Source: Brevibacillus thermoruber 423
GTDB lineage: Bacteria; Bacillota; Bacilli; Brevibacillales; Brevibacillaceae
Assembly (NCBI RefSeq): GCF_000454065.1
Contig: NZ_ATNE01000017.1
Location: 86,247 to 150,246, forward strand
Direction: 5' to 3'
Length of the DNA: 64,000 nt
Shown here: piece by piece, positions 10,460 to 19,312 of the stretch
Layout of the letters: each line of letters starts with the position of its first letter
Numbering within the stretch: the first letter of the stretch is position 1
The notes under the pieces: generated by a model
Databases searched by the model: none
Seen by the model: the letters and a program-made list of their open reading frames with translations, nothing else
Told to the model about the DNA's origin: nothing
Program-made: the position numbers and the translations under genes

Positions 10460-11344
10460 TCACGCTTCCGGATCGCGGTGGTATTCATTGTAGACGTCCC
10501 GCCTGGACAGGCCCCGGTCGTCCGCTGCCTTCTTGATCGCTTCCTTTTTGCTCATGCCTTGTTCGCAGTAGCGGTCGACATGCTCCCGGATGTCAAGCGG
10601 CTGCCACCAGGCCGCTTCTTCTTCCGGAGCGGCCGGCGCGCCGCGGTATCCTTCCACGATCAGGCAGTACTCGCCTCGCGCCTCCCCCGCCGCCAGCCAG
10701 TCGATCAGCTCCCCCAGCGTGCCGCGGGCAAACTCTTCGTAGCGCTTGGTCAGCTCCCGCGCCAGCACGGCCCGGCGATCGCCCCAGGCTTCCCGGATCG
10801 CCTGGAGCGTTTTCACGATGCGATGGGGCGCTTCGTAAAACAGCAGCGTCTCCGGATAGCGCTCCAGCCGCTGCAGTTCTTCCCGGCGGTCTTTGTTGTC
10901 GCGCGGCAAAAAGCCGCAAAACACAAAGCGGTCCGTCGGCAGGCCGGAGGCGATCAGCGCGGTCAGCGCCGCGTTTGCGCCGGGGACAGGAACGACGGGA
11001 AAGCCGGCCGCCACGGCATCCCGCACCAGATCGGCCCCCGGGTCGGAGATGGCGGGCAGACCGGCGTCACTGACCAGGGCAATCCGCTTTCCTTCCGCCA
11101 GCCATTGCAAGAGACCGCTGCCGCTGGCCTCCTTGTTGTGCTCGTGGTAGCTGACCGTCCGCTTCTCAATCTGAAAATGGTTCAGCAGCTTGCGGGTTTG
11201 CCGGGTGTCTTCGCAGGCGATCACATCGACGGCCCGCAGCGTCTCCAGACAGCGAACCGTGATGTCGTCCAGGTTGCCGATGGGCGTGGCCACCAGGTAG
11301 AGGACTCCCGTCTGTTCGTCGGCGAAACTGCGCTGGACGTTCAT
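10460..11344 (-). CDS. rsmI: 16S rRNA 2'-O-ribose C1402 methyltransferase RsmI
   Basis: RsmI modifies C1402 in the decoding centre of 16S rRNA. The tetrapyrrole-methylase fold is shown by LYLVATPIGNLDD, the ACEDTRQTRKLL motif, the SAM region ALVSDAGLPAISDPG and PVPGANAALTAL. It has 294 residues. Its ATG overlaps the yazA stop by 4 nt. The order yabB-yazA-rsmI is the conserved Bacillus one. Confidence 0.95.
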   Translation of the reverse strand: MNVQRSFADEQTGVLYLVATPIGNLDDITVRCLETLRAVDVIACEDTRQTRKLLNHFQIEKRTVSYHEHNKEASGSGLLQWLAEGKRIALVSDAGLPAISDPGADLVRDAVAAGFPVVPVPGANAALTALIASGLPTDRFVFCGFLPRDNKDRREELQRLERYPETLLFYEAPHRIVKTLQAIREAWGDRRAVLARELTKRYEEFARGTLGELIDWLAAGEARGEYCLIVEGYRGAPAAPEEEAAWWQPLDIREHVDRYCEQGMSKKEAIKKAADDRGLSRRDVYNEYHRDPEA

Positions 11345-11646
11345 GACTTACGACCACCTTCCTCGATCAGTTCTTCCTTTTGAGAGCGGGTCAGGCGTTT
11401 GATCGCTTCCTCCCGCCTGATTCCCCACGAGCGGTCCGTCCCTTCTTCCCAATACATCAGCTCCACCGGCCCTCGGCCCCGCGTGTACTTGGCCCCTCTG
11501 CCCTCGTTGTGCTCCCGGATGCGGCGGGCCAATTCCGTGGCATACCCGGTGTAATAGGTCCCGTCCGCGCAGCGCAGGATGTAGACAAAGTGGCTTTTAT
11601 GCGAGGGAATCCCGCTTTCCGAAATAGATCTCCTGCAGTTCTTCAC
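11341..11646 (-). CDS. yazA: GIY-YIG domain protein YazA
   Basis: A single GIY-YIG nuclease-like domain is visible: FVYILRCADGTYYTGYATEL, REHNEGRGAKYTRGRGPVEL and ELMYWEE. Cellular function in Bacillota is not established. The gene overlaps the end of yabB. The longest frame starts at a TTG (11673), but GGAGAGG lies 6 nt before the GTG at 11646, so that start is preferred. Homologues begin close to FVYIL, so an even shorter protein is possible. The downstream rsmI overlaps by 4 nt. Confidence 0.85.
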   Translation of the reverse strand: MKNCRRSISESGIPSHKSHFVYILRCADGTYYTGYATELARRIREHNEGRGAKYTRGRGPVELMYWEEGTDRSWGIRREEAIKRLTRSQKEELIEEGGRKS

Positions 11647-12364
11647 AGTATTCCTCTCCGTTTTCGTAGACAATCAGCGGCGGCTGGATGCGCAGTTCCG
11701 GCCTGCCGTTTCGCATCCCCTCGATCAGGAGCATGTTGGGCTCGGCGTCGCGGCGCGGGTAGACCAGCCGCATCCGCTTCGGCTCGATGCCGTACTGGCG
11801 CATCAGCGTGATGATGTCCACCAGGCGCGTCGAGCGGTGCACCAGGGCGATCTTCCCGCCGTTTTTCAGCAGTTGGCTGCCCACCCGAATGACGTCTTCC
11901 AGCGACAGCAAGATTTCGTGGCGGGCGATGGCAAAGTGTTCGCTGACGTTTTTCTCGCCGCTGGTCGCCGGCATGTACGGCGGATTGCAGGTAATCAGGT
12001 CAAACTTGCCGTGCCCGAACAACTGCACGGCGTCCTTCACGTCGCCGTGGTGCATCGTGATGCGCGATTCCAGCCTGTTCAGCTTGACGTTCCGACTGGC
12101 CATGTCATACAGCCGCTCCTGAATCTCGATGCCTTCAAACACCGCTTCCGGCGACCGCGTCGTCATGATCAGCGGGATCGCGCCGTTGCCCGTGCACATG
12201 TCGAGCACCCGTCCCCGTTTGGGCACCGACGCAAAGCGGGCCAGCAGCACCGCATCCATGGAGAAGCAAAATACTTCACGGCTCTGGATGATTTTCATTT
12301 CATGGGTGAGCAGGTCGTCAATGCGCTCCGTCTCGTAGAGCGGCACGTTGATTTCCGGTTGCAT
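11597..12364 (-). CDS. yabB: tRNA1(Val) A37 N6-methyltransferase-like protein YabB
   Basis: This is a SAM-dependent adenine N6-methyltransferase of the TrmN6 type. Motif I appears as VLDMCTGNGAIPLIM and the catalytic NPPY as ITCNPPYMP. The C-terminal strand region LVYPRRDAEPNMLLIE is typical. Starts at 12376 and 12364 are both possible: AAAGGAG abuts the first and is 13 nt from the second. Alignment with B. subtilis YabB favours 12364 (MQPEINVPLYETERIDDLL). It overlaps yazA by 50 nt. Confidence 0.88.
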   Translation of the reverse strand: MQPEINVPLYETERIDDLLTHEMKIIQSREVFCFSMDAVLLARFASVPKRGRVLDMCTGNGAIPLIMTTRSPEAVFEGIEIQERLYDMASRNVKLNRLESRITMHHGDVKDAVQLFGHGKFDLITCNPPYMPATSGEKNVSEHFAIARHEILLSLEDVIRVGSQLLKNGGKIALVHRSTRLVDIITLMRQYGIEPKRMRLVYPRRDAEPNMLLIEGMRNGRPELRIQPPLIVYENGEEYCEELQEIYFGKRDSLA

Positions 12365-12424
12365 CCGTTGTTCCATACTCCTTTTTCCACCATCAGTCTG
12401 TAACGGCCTCTGCACGTTGTCTGC

Positions 12425-12457
12425 AAAAAGCGACCTGCCGCAATGCTCAGGTCGCTT
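12425..12457 (-). terminator. terminator between yabA and yabB
   Basis: AAGCGACCTG pairs perfectly with CAGGTCGCTT and is followed by TTTTTGC on the minus strand, splitting the ricT-yabA unit from yabB-yazA-rsmI. Confidence 0.8.
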
Positions 12458-12483
12458 CGGTACAAAAAGGCCATGCTATCCTG

Positions 12484-12849
12484 TTATTTGTGAACACCGC
12501 CGCTGAGGAAGGAGAGGCAGAACAGGCAATCTCCCTCTTTGCGCAGGCTGCCGAAATGAACGTTGCAAATGTGAAAACCTTCCGCATACAGCCGCGCCAG
12601 ATTGTCATAGCCTTCTCCGACCACTTTCTTCTTGGCGGTTTCCTGCTTGACCGTTTCTTTTGGTTCCGGCGGCGGACTGGCTGTCTTCTTGTCCAGCCGA
12701 TTGCGAAGGTGTTGGTTCTCCACGAGTAATTGGGCGTTTTCCTCCATCAAGACAACGATGACGTCTTTCAATTCGCCAATTTCCCGATACAGATCGCCAA
12801 TTCGTTCCTCGATGCTGGCCATCTTGACGAAGATTTCCCGTTTGTCCAC
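12484..12849 (-). CDS. yabA: replication initiation control protein YabA
   Basis: YabA binds DnaA and the DnaN clamp and restrains initiation at oriC. The N-terminal 55 residues form a leucine-heptad coiled coil for tetramerisation. The C-terminal zinc domain has H93, C95, C108 and C111 ([20 protein letters not shown]), as in B. subtilis. It has 121 residues. It follows ricT by 49 bases, in the conserved order holB-ricT-yabA. Confidence 0.95.
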   Translation of the reverse strand: MDKREIFVKMASIEERIGDLYREIGELKDVIVVLMEENAQLLVENQHLRNRLDKKTASPPPEPKETVKQETAKKKVVGEGYDNLARLYAEGFHICNVHFGSLRKEGDCLFCLSFLSGGVHK

Positions 12850-12898
12850 TTGCTCACCTCATCCCCGCTACCCAAATCTAACCTGCTCTGTTCTCTCG

Positions 12899-13714
12899 TT
12901 AGTCAAACGTCGGATGACCCACGACAATCTCATCGAGCGCAAATTCGATGACGCGCTTGTTTTCCGAAAGCTCTACCTGAACGGACTGGTCGAGCACGTT
13001 GACGGAGACGACACGCCCTTCGCCCAACGGCGTGGTCACCGTCGCGCCGATGTCCGGCATTTCGTCCCGGGTGCTTTCGTAGTTGTCGTTTTCGTATTTC
13101 AAACAGCACATCAGCCGGCCGCAGAGACCGGAGATTTTGGCCGGATTCAGCGAAAGGTTTTGGTCTTTTGCCATCTTGATCGACACCGGCTCGAAGTCGC
13201 CCAAAAACGTAGAGCAGCAGAGCAGCCGGCCGCAGGGCCCGATGCCGCCCAGCATTTTCGCTTCGTCGCGCACGCCGATCTGGCGCAGTTCGATACGGGT
13301 GCGGAAGACAGAGGCCAGGTCCTTGACCAGTTCGCGGAAATCCACCCGCCCATCGGCGGTAAAATAAAAGATGATTTTGTTGCGGTCAAACGTGTACTCC
13401 ACGTCGACCAGCTTCATCTCCAGCTTGTGTTCCTTGATTTTGGTCTGACAGATGGAAAACGCGTTTTTGGCGGCCTGCTTGTTCTCTTCCACCTGCTTGG
13501 CATCCCGCTCGTCCGCCATCCGGATGACCTTCTTCAGCGGCAGTACGACATCCTTGTCGGCCACTTGTTTGCGGCCGATCACCACTTTGCCGTATTCGAC
13601 CCCTCTCGCCGTTTCCACGATGACGTGCGAATCCTTTTCGATCGGCAGTCGGTCGGGGTCGAAGTAATATATTTTGCCCGCTTTTTTAAAGCGGACGCCC
13701 ACAACCTCATACAA
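12899..13714 (-). CDS. ricT: RicT (YaaT), PSP1-domain Y-complex protein
   Basis: In B. subtilis RicT joins RicA and RicF in the Y-complex, which stimulates RNase Y-dependent mRNA maturation and affects sporulation and competence through the phosphorelay. The PSP1 domain carries the cysteine clusters GPCGRLLCC and GLCGRLMCC, which are iron-sulfur ligands. It has 271 residues. It starts 3 bases after holB stops, so the two are coupled. Confidence 0.94.
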   Translation of the reverse strand: MYEVVGVRFKKAGKIYYFDPDRLPIEKDSHVIVETARGVEYGKVVIGRKQVADKDVVLPLKKVIRMADERDAKQVEENKQAAKNAFSICQTKIKEHKLEMKLVDVEYTFDRNKIIFYFTADGRVDFRELVKDLASVFRTRIELRQIGVRDEAKMLGGIGPCGRLLCCSTFLGDFEPVSIKMAKDQNLSLNPAKISGLCGRLMCCLKYENDNYESTRDEMPDIGATVTTPLGEGRVVSVNVLDQSVQVELSENKRVIEFALDEIVVGHPTFD

Positions 13715-13717
13715 AGG

Positions 13718-14698
13718 TTATCCCTCCTGGATTTGAAGAACCAACCGCTCAAGGGCCAACTGTGCGTTGGCGTTTCGCTCTATCCGATTTTTCGTTTCCA
13801 TGACCAGATCGATCCCATGCAAGAGCTCGGCTTTCGTCCAGACCAGGGCTTGTCCTTGCAGCACATCCTGTTGGTCGCTGTTGATGAGATGGGCATGCCT
13901 GTCTACTTGCACGTACAGGATATCGCGCAGCCAAAGGATGAGCAAATCCAAAAAGAGGGGCAGTTCCTCCTTTATTTTGTCGCTTTTTTGCAACAAATCG
14001 TGAATGGTATAGAGCGCAGCAGCATTGCGCTGTTTGCACTCCTGCACCAATTGTATCACTAGATTTCTAAGCTGTGCAAACCAATCTGACTGGCTGAGCA
14101 CACGAGCTTCTTCCAGATTTGTCGTGATGTGGGAAGCCGCCCGGGCGATCCCGGCCGGCACGCCTTCCGCCTGCAGCTGCTGGGCGATGACGTCGGCGGA
14201 CAGCGGCGTGAACGGGACAATCTGGCAGCGCGACAGAATGGTCGGCAAAATGGCGTGACTGTGCTCCGTCAGCAGCAGCGCGACGACTCCGGCCGGCGGT
14301 TCTTCCAAAAACTTGAGCAGACTGTTGGCCGCCTGGGTGGTCATCCTGTCCACGTGCTCGATGATGTACACCTTGTGAGCCGATTCCACCGCCCGCATCG
14401 CCATCTCCTTTTGCAGGGCGCGAATCTGGTCGATCTTGATCGAGGCCCCGTCCGGCTCGATCAGCAGCACGTCGGGATGGTTGCCCGCCTCGATCCGCCT
14501 GCATGTGAGACAGGCCCCGCAGGCGTCCGCCTCCCTTTCCGGACAAAAAAGAGACTTCGCCACATGCAGGGCCATCTGTTTTTTTCCTGCACCCTTGGGA
14601 CCGGCAAACAGGTAAGCGTGCGCCAGCCGCCCGTTTTGCAGACTATGATGCAGCAGTTCCGCCGCACGCGGCTGCTGCGCAAACATCGTCCATGTCAT
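13718..14698 (-). CDS. holB: DNA polymerase III delta' subunit HolB
   Basis: HolB is the stator of the clamp-loader complex. The AAA+ fold shows FAGPKGAGKKQMA (P-loop), a zinc module (CGACLTCRR), IIEHVDRMT (degenerate Walker B) and an SRC arginine-finger motif (TILSRCQIV). It has 326 residues. It lies in the yaaR-holB-ricT run with gaps of only 3-10 bases. Confidence 0.95.
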   Translation of the reverse strand: MTWTMFAQQPRAAELLHHSLQNGRLAHAYLFAGPKGAGKKQMALHVAKSLFCPEREADACGACLTCRRIEAGNHPDVLLIEPDGASIKIDQIRALQKEMAMRAVESAHKVYIIEHVDRMTTQAANSLLKFLEEPPAGVVALLLTEHSHAILPTILSRCQIVPFTPLSADVIAQQLQAEGVPAGIARAASHITTNLEEARVLSQSDWFAQLRNLVIQLVQECKQRNAAALYTIHDLLQKSDKIKEELPLFLDLLILWLRDILYVQVDRHAHLINSDQQDVLQGQALVWTKAELLHGIDLVMETKNRIERNANAQLALERLVLQIQEG

Positions 14699-14708
14699 CT
14701 TGTTCCAC

Positions 14709-15155
14709 CTAAAAGTACAAGTTGATCAGCATGCCGCGAATTTCGCCGATGCGGGCCAAAAGGTCGATCATCGGCGCCTGATCGCTTAACAGTTCGTCGG
14801 CAAGCTTGAGCAGTTCCGCGTCCACTTCCTTGACAATCTTGTACAGCCGGCTGCGTCCCCGGCGGTTTACACCCCGCCTGTCGTCCAGCGCGATGCCGTG
14901 CTTGACGGCCTCTTCCATGAACTGCTTGACGAGATTTTTGTAATGGTAGAAGTCGCGGATGGAGCGGGAACGGGCCAAAATCTGTCCCTGTCTGTCAATG
15001 TCCTGCAAAAGCCGGGTCAGCCGCTCCTGCGACATGCGCTGGTCCTCGCCCTTGATCAGTTCCCCGAAATTCGTTCTTTCCACCTGCGGCCCTTTGCGCA
15101 TGTCGGCCGCCTTGAGCAGATCCACCTTTGGCCTGGGCCCGTCTCCGATTTTCAT
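14709..15155 (-). CDS. yaaR: YaaR family protein (DUF327)
   Basis: This small helical protein of unknown function is typical of this neighbourhood. Recognisable segments are SIRDFYHYKNLVKQFMEEAV, RGRSRLYKIVKEVDAELL and LLARIGEIRGMLINLYF. It has 148 residues and no membrane segment. It is located between darA and holB as in B. subtilis. Confidence 0.9.
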   Translation of the reverse strand: MKIGDGPRPKVDLLKAADMRKGPQVERTNFGELIKGEDQRMSQERLTRLLQDIDRQGQILARSRSIRDFYHYKNLVKQFMEEAVKHGIALDDRRGVNRRGRSRLYKIVKEVDAELLKLADELLSDQAPMIDLLARIGEIRGMLINLYF

Positions 15156-15248
15156 GCCGCTCCCTCCGTCCCCTGTCCGATCGTTTTCTTCCTTCAGTAT
15201 AAACGAAAGCTGGCTGAAAAAGGAGGGGGGTCCCCTTCCATCAGACGC

Positions 15249-15578
15249 CTAGAACGAATGGAATTGCTCGACATCCAGCACAAACACGGCGGCACCGCCC
15301 ACCTGCACCTCGAGCGGATACGGCATGAACGAATCGACGGCATTGCTCAGCGGCGAGACAGGCGTGACCATCTGTTTGCGGGACTTGCAGTGCTGCTGAA
15401 TGATCTCGATCACTTCCGGCACGTTTTCGTCGCTCGTTCCGATCAAAAACGTCGTGTTGCCGGCACGCAAAAAGCTTCCCGTACTGGCCAGCTTCGTGGC
15501 ACGAAATCCTTTTTTCACCAACTGCTGCGACAGACGACCACTGTCTTTGTCCTGAACAACAGCAACCACCATCTTCAT
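15249..15578 (-). CDS. darA: cyclic di-AMP receptor DarA (PstA/YaaQ)
   Basis: DarA is a PII-like trimer that binds c-di-AMP. The motifs KMVVAVVQDKDSGRLSQQL, TKLASTGSFLRAGNTTFLIG and the C-terminal VGGAAVFVLDVEQFHSF are characteristic. It has 109 residues. The location between tmk and yaaR is conserved. It has its own sigma-A-type promoter. Confidence 0.95.
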   Translation of the reverse strand: MKMVVAVVQDKDSGRLSQQLVKKGFRATKLASTGSFLRAGNTTFLIGTSDENVPEVIEIIQQHCKSRKQMVTPVSPLSNAVDSFMPYPLEVQVGGAAVFVLDVEQFHSF

Positions 15579-15632
15579 CGGCTCTCACCCTTTCCGCACG
15601 CGTTTGGTATCTGGGGGTACCTGTCTTCCTTC

Positions 15633-15661
15633 ATTGTATGAAGAAAGGCTGGACGGTGTAA
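15633..15661 (-). promoter_or_regulatory. darA promoter
   Basis: TTACAC and TACAAT are separated by 17 bp on the minus strand, about 55 bases before the darA start. Confidence 0.65.
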
Positions 15662-15718
15662 CGATATTCTTCTAAAACATAGTATACAGCATGTACATAC
15701 CCGGACGGTACTTAAACC

Positions 15719-16369
15719 TTACAGACGCGAACCTTGCAGACGCGCCTCCAGCGCAGCCAGCGCCTCTTCAAAGACCCGGTCCATCGGCTGTTCCGCGTCG
15801 ATGACGACAAACCGCTCGGGAAAGCGCTCCATCACCAACCGGTATCCTTCCCGCACTTTTTCGTGGAACCGCAGGTCTTCCATGTCGAGCCGGTTTACCT
15901 CCCGCCCCTTGGTCGCGTTGATGCGGGCCAGACCCACTTCCGGCCGCACGTCGAAAAACAGCGTCAGGTCGGGCATGCAGTCTTCCACGGCAAAGCGGTT
16001 GATGGCAAACACTTCGTCGATGCCCAGGCCGCGCGCATACCCCTGGTACGCTAGACTGCTGTCGATGAAGCGGTCGCACAGGACCAGCTTCCCCGCCGCC
16101 AGCGCCGGCAGCACCCTTTCAGCCAAATGCTGCCGCCGTGCCGCCGCGTACAGCAGCGCCTCCGTCCGCTTGTCCATGGTGACGTGCTCCGGATTGAGGA
16201 TGATCGACCGGATCTTCTCCGCGATCTCGATGCCGCCCGGTTCGCGGGTGAGGATCACGTCCCGTCCCCGCGCCCGCAGTTCGTCGTACAGGCGGGCGAT
16301 GACGGTCGACTTGCCCGCTCCGTCGCCTCCCTCGACGGTAATAAACCGGCCTTTTCCCTTCGTTGTCAC
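15719..16369 (-). CDS. tmk: thymidylate kinase
   Basis: Tmk phosphorylates dTMP to dTDP. The P-loop [13 protein letters not shown], the TREPGG motif, the [14 protein letters not shown] motif and the lid region are clear. The longest frame starts at 16405 inside the upstream gene. AAAGGAG stands exactly 7 nt before the GTG at 16369, giving 216 residues, close to the usual size; an ATG at 16375 sits too near the ribosome site. The gene follows yaaO by 13 bases. Confidence 0.95.
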   Translation of the reverse strand: MTTKGKGRFITVEGGDGAGKSTVIARLYDELRARGRDVILTREPGGIEIAEKIRSIILNPEHVTMDKRTEALLYAAARRQHLAERVLPALAAGKLVLCDRFIDSSLAYQGYARGLGIDEVFAINRFAVEDCMPDLTLFFDVRPEVGLARINATKGREVNRLDMEDLRFHEKVREGYRLVMERFPERFVVIDAEQPMDRVFEEALAALEARLQGSRL

Positions 16370-16382
16370 ACACATGCTCCTT

Positions 16383-17876
16383 TCACACTCGTTGTCTCTC
16401 ATCAATTACCCGTATCGTCTGCAGCCGGCCGTCCTGCACCCCGTGGAAGCGGGTCTGTCCCTTGCGAAGCTCCAGCAAAAGCTCCAGCAAATCGGCGTCA
16501 ATGCGCTCACCCGGCACCAGCAGCGGGATTCCGGGCGGATAGGGGATCACCATTTCCGCGGCGATCCGTCCCAGCGCCTGTTCCAGTGCCACCGCCTCGT
16601 GGGGGGCGTCTATCGCTTCGTGCATCGGCATCGCCTGTTCGCGCAAAAAGCTGGACGCCACCACGCCCGGCTCCACCATTCGCACCGCTCCCGGCCGTCT
16701 CTCGGGGGAGACGGATTCCAGCAGCCGGGCCAGCGCGTCGAGATCATCCGCGGAGGTCCCGGCGGAGGCGGCCAGCAAGACGAGGCCGCTCTCGGCCAGT
16801 TCGGGATAGATGCCGTGTTCCTCCAGCAGCCGCTTCAGTTCGAATCCGTCCGCGTCGGCGGAGCGCAGCACCAGCAGCAGTTTGAGCGGATCCCATGTCG
16901 CGCAGACGCTGTTTGGCACTGGCCCCGCCAGCTCCACCCACGAGACGCGACCCAGCCGCTCTCGAAGCTTGTCCAACTGCGGCAGCAGCCGTTCCCACTC
17001 CCGGGCCGCTTCCGTCACCAGGTGGCGGCGCGCCAGGTCGAGCGAAGCCATCAGCAGATACGACGGGCTGGACGACTGTATCAGCGCCAGATTGCGCGCC
17101 AGACGCTCCCGGTCGATCCGCTCGCCCTGAATATGCAGCATGGACGACATGGTGAGCGCTCCGGTCATTTTGTGGGTGGACTGCACGGCGGCATCCGCTC
17201 CGCTCTGCATGGCGGAAGGGGGAAACGCGGGGTGAAAGCCGAAGTGGGCCCCATGCGCTTCATCGACGAGGAGCGGCACGCCAAACCGGTGGACGGCCGC
17301 CGCCATCTTGGCCACATCAATCCCCATGCCGTAGTAGGTGGGATTGGTCAAAAAGACCGCCTTGGCATCGGGATGGGCCTGCAGGGCGCGTTCCACGTCC
17401 TCCCGCCGCAGTCCGACGGCGGTGCCGGTCGCCGGATCCACCGCCGGCACGATGTACACCGGCGTCGCCCTCGCCAGGATGATGCCGTGAAACACGGACT
17501 TGTGGCAGTTGCGCTGGACGAGGATCTTGTCTCCCGGACGGCAGACGGTCATGATCAGCGCGATGTTGCCCGCCGTGCTCCCGCCGACGAGAAAGCGCGT
17601 CTCCTCCGCGCCGAAAGCCTCCGCCGCCAACGCCTGCGCCTCGCCAATCACGCCCTCCGGCTGATGCAGGTCGTCCATGCCGGTGATCTCCGTCATGTCC
17701 AGTTCGAGCACGGGCCCAAACCGCTCTCTGCCGTGATGGTCAAAGCTTCGCCCCATCTTGTGACCGGGCACGTGAAACGGATGGGGACGGCGCATGGCGT
17801 GCCGTACCAACTGTTCGTACAAGGGAGCCCGCCGCTGCCTCTCCCAAAAGTCGGCGCTTCTTTCCCGCACGGTCAT
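16383..17876 (-). CDS. PLP-dependent Orn/Lys/Arg decarboxylase-family protein YaaO
   Basis: This is an aminotransferase-fold decarboxylase-family protein. [33 protein letters not shown] and [13 protein letters not shown] (with the PLP-binding lysine) are present. It has 497 residues, including the small C-terminal domain. Substrate (arginine, lysine or ornithine) cannot be read from sequence; B. subtilis YaaO is the counterpart in position. AAGGA is 5 nt before the ATG. Confidence 0.88.
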   Translation of the reverse strand: MTVRERSADFWERQRRAPLYEQLVRHAMRRPHPFHVPGHKMGRSFDHHGRERFGPVLELDMTEITGMDDLHQPEGVIGEAQALAAEAFGAEETRFLVGGSTAGNIALIMTVCRPGDKILVQRNCHKSVFHGIILARATPVYIVPAVDPATGTAVGLRREDVERALQAHPDAKAVFLTNPTYYGMGIDVAKMAAAVHRFGVPLLVDEAHGAHFGFHPAFPPSAMQSGADAAVQSTHKMTGALTMSSMLHIQGERIDRERLARNLALIQSSSPSYLLMASLDLARRHLVTEAAREWERLLPQLDKLRERLGRVSWVELAGPVPNSVCATWDPLKLLLVLRSADADGFELKRLLEEHGIYPELAESGLVLLAASAGTSADDLDALARLLESVSPERRPGAVRMVEPGVVASSFLREQAMPMHEAIDAPHEAVALEQALGRIAAEMVIPYPPGIPLLVPGERIDADLLELLLELRKGQTRFHGVQDGRLQTIRVIDERQRV

Positions 17877-17933
17877 TCACGTCCTTTTTTCAGAGTACCT
17901 TTTATTGTAACACGATTTGCACCCGCGGAACGG

Positions 17934-17963
17934 AAAAAGGCATCGGGGGTGCCGATGCCTTTT
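17934..17963 (-). terminator. csfB terminator
   Basis: AAAGGCATCGG pairs with CCGATGCCTTT around a short loop, and the minus strand ends in TTTTTCC. Confidence 0.75.
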
Positions 17964-17975
17964 GGCCGAACGTGT

Positions 17976-18158
17976 CTACGCGTCTTCCGTGAGCCAGATG
18001 CGCCGCATCTGATGAATAAAGAACGTGTATTTTTTATCCTGCACGTCCGTATTGACCATTTCCTGTTCGCAATGCTGACAGATAAACTGCTCACAGATGG
18101 CGATTCCGTCCGTCCGTTCCTCTTCACAGACGATACATCGCTGAGCGACTCTTTCCAT
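17976..18158 (-). CDS. csfB: anti-sigma-G factor Gin (CsfB)
   Basis: Gin is a small zinc protein made under sigma-F that blocks premature sigma-G activity in the forespore. The double knuckle CIVCEEERTDGIAI / FICQHCEQEMV and the tail YTFFIHQMRRIW match CsfB. The frame opens at 18197, but that ATG lies in AT-rich promoter-like sequence. The ATG at 18158 gives 60 residues, close to the 64 of B. subtilis. Its ribosome site is weak. Position next to yaaO is near that in Bacillus. Confidence 0.85.
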   Translation of the reverse strand: MERVAQRCIVCEEERTDGIAICEQFICQHCEQEMVNTDVQDKKYTFFIHQMRRIWLTEDA

Positions 18159-18212
18159 TGTGCAAACGCCTGCCCTTTTCCTCAATCTACCAACCATTAT
18201 ACCCCATTATAA

Positions 18213-19220
18213 TCAACTCCATTCCCAAACGTTCGTCTTTTCCCCGATGGTTCGGTAGATCATCGGCAGCGCCTCCGCTTCCGGCAGCGGAAAGCAGGCG
18301 CAGGCATCGACGACGATGGGTTGGCGCATCTGCCTGATCAGCTCGGACAGGGGCAGTTCCATGAGGTCGGGGTCAGGCGAGGCGACGACCAGCAGATCGG
18401 CCTGGGCAAGCGCTGTTTGCCAGGTGGCGCACCGCTCCCCTGCAGTGCTTTCACCGTTCGGAATTTGCTCGTCCCGGGGAATGTACAGCCGCACCTCCTT
18501 GTCCGCCAGCCAGCCTGGCGGCATCTGCTGCCACAGGCTCGTCGGCCCCCACAAGGCGACGCGGCGCACGTTCGTCTTGCTCATGACGAAGCGGCACTGG
18601 CGGACCAGCCACCTTCGCAGCGCCGCACGATCGTTCCGCTGCGGATCCAGCCAGCCCTGGCCGACGCGGCTGTCCATGCCCAACGCACGCGCGACCGTCT
18701 GCAGCCGGACGCCGCGCCGGTCGCAGCTCTCTCCCAGCCGGAGGTAAAACCTCTCCTTCCAGGCCAGAAACCGCGGCAGTTGGCGGATGACCTCCTCCGC
18801 TTCGCGCATCCCGCACACCATCGCGATCACGTCATGCTCCGCCAGTTGGCGGCAGAGGATGCGGGTCCAGGGGCTGTTGGGATCTCCGCCGACCAGCGCC
18901 CGCTCGCCGCCGGCAAAGCGATACAGGCGCACCACTTCCCAGCCGGGATATTGGGCCGCCAGCACTTCCGCCGCTGTGTTCGCAACCCGGTCGCCGTATA
19001 CGAGCAGCAGTCCGGGACGATCCCACTCGGCCAGGCCCGTCGACAGCCGCGCGGCATCCGACTCCCCCGCGACCAGGAAGCCGCACGCCCCGGCCGCTGT
19101 CCGTCTCCGGTTTTCGGCCGGCGCGACGGATATGCCGATCGCCGCCAACTCCCGCACCAGCGCGTCAGGGAGCGGTTTCTCCGACACCTGTACGAGCACC
19201 GTCACACCTTTGCTGGACAC
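18213..19220 (-). CDS. degenerate UDP-glucose/GDP-mannose dehydrogenase-like protein
   Basis: The middle region (FLAWKERFYLRLGESCDRRG, then ALGMDSRVGQGWLDP) and the C-terminal Rossmann part (VRRVALWGPTSLW, LLVVASPDPDLMELPLSEL, PIVVDACACFP) follow the UDP-sugar dehydrogenase plan. The N-terminus lacks a convincing GxGxxG NAD loop, and the GGSCxPKD segment with the catalytic cysteine is missing after GWLDP. At 335 residues it is about 100 short of an active enzyme. It is probably a non-catalytic relative. It starts at a GTG with AAGGAGG 11 nt upstream, as the last gene of the glycan cluster. Confidence 0.6.
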   Translation of the reverse strand: MSSKGVTVLVQVSEKPLPDALVRELAAIGISVAPAENRRRTAAGACGFLVAGESDAARLSTGLAEWDRPGLLLVYGDRVANTAAEVLAAQYPGWEVVRLYRFAGGERALVGGDPNSPWTRILCRQLAEHDVIAMVCGMREAEEVIRQLPRFLAWKERFYLRLGESCDRRGVRLQTVARALGMDSRVGQGWLDPQRNDRAALRRWLVRQCRFVMSKTNVRRVALWGPTSLWQQMPPGWLADKEVRLYIPRDEQIPNGESTAGERCATWQTALAQADLLVVASPDPDLMELPLSELIRQMRQPIVVDACACFPLPEAEALPMIYRTIGEKTNVWEWS

Positions 19221-19312
19221 CTCATGTACTGCCTCCTTTTCCCGCCGCCGCTCCCCTGTTCGACCGCGCCCGCCAGGCCGGACATGCCTTCTGATCCGGG
19301 CATGCCTTCTGT

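Noticed and set aside
15801..18212. An 803-codon plus-strand frame across tmk, yaaO and csfB.
   Set aside because: It crosses three recognised genes and their control regions and has low-complexity His/Arg-rich content typical of a shadow frame.
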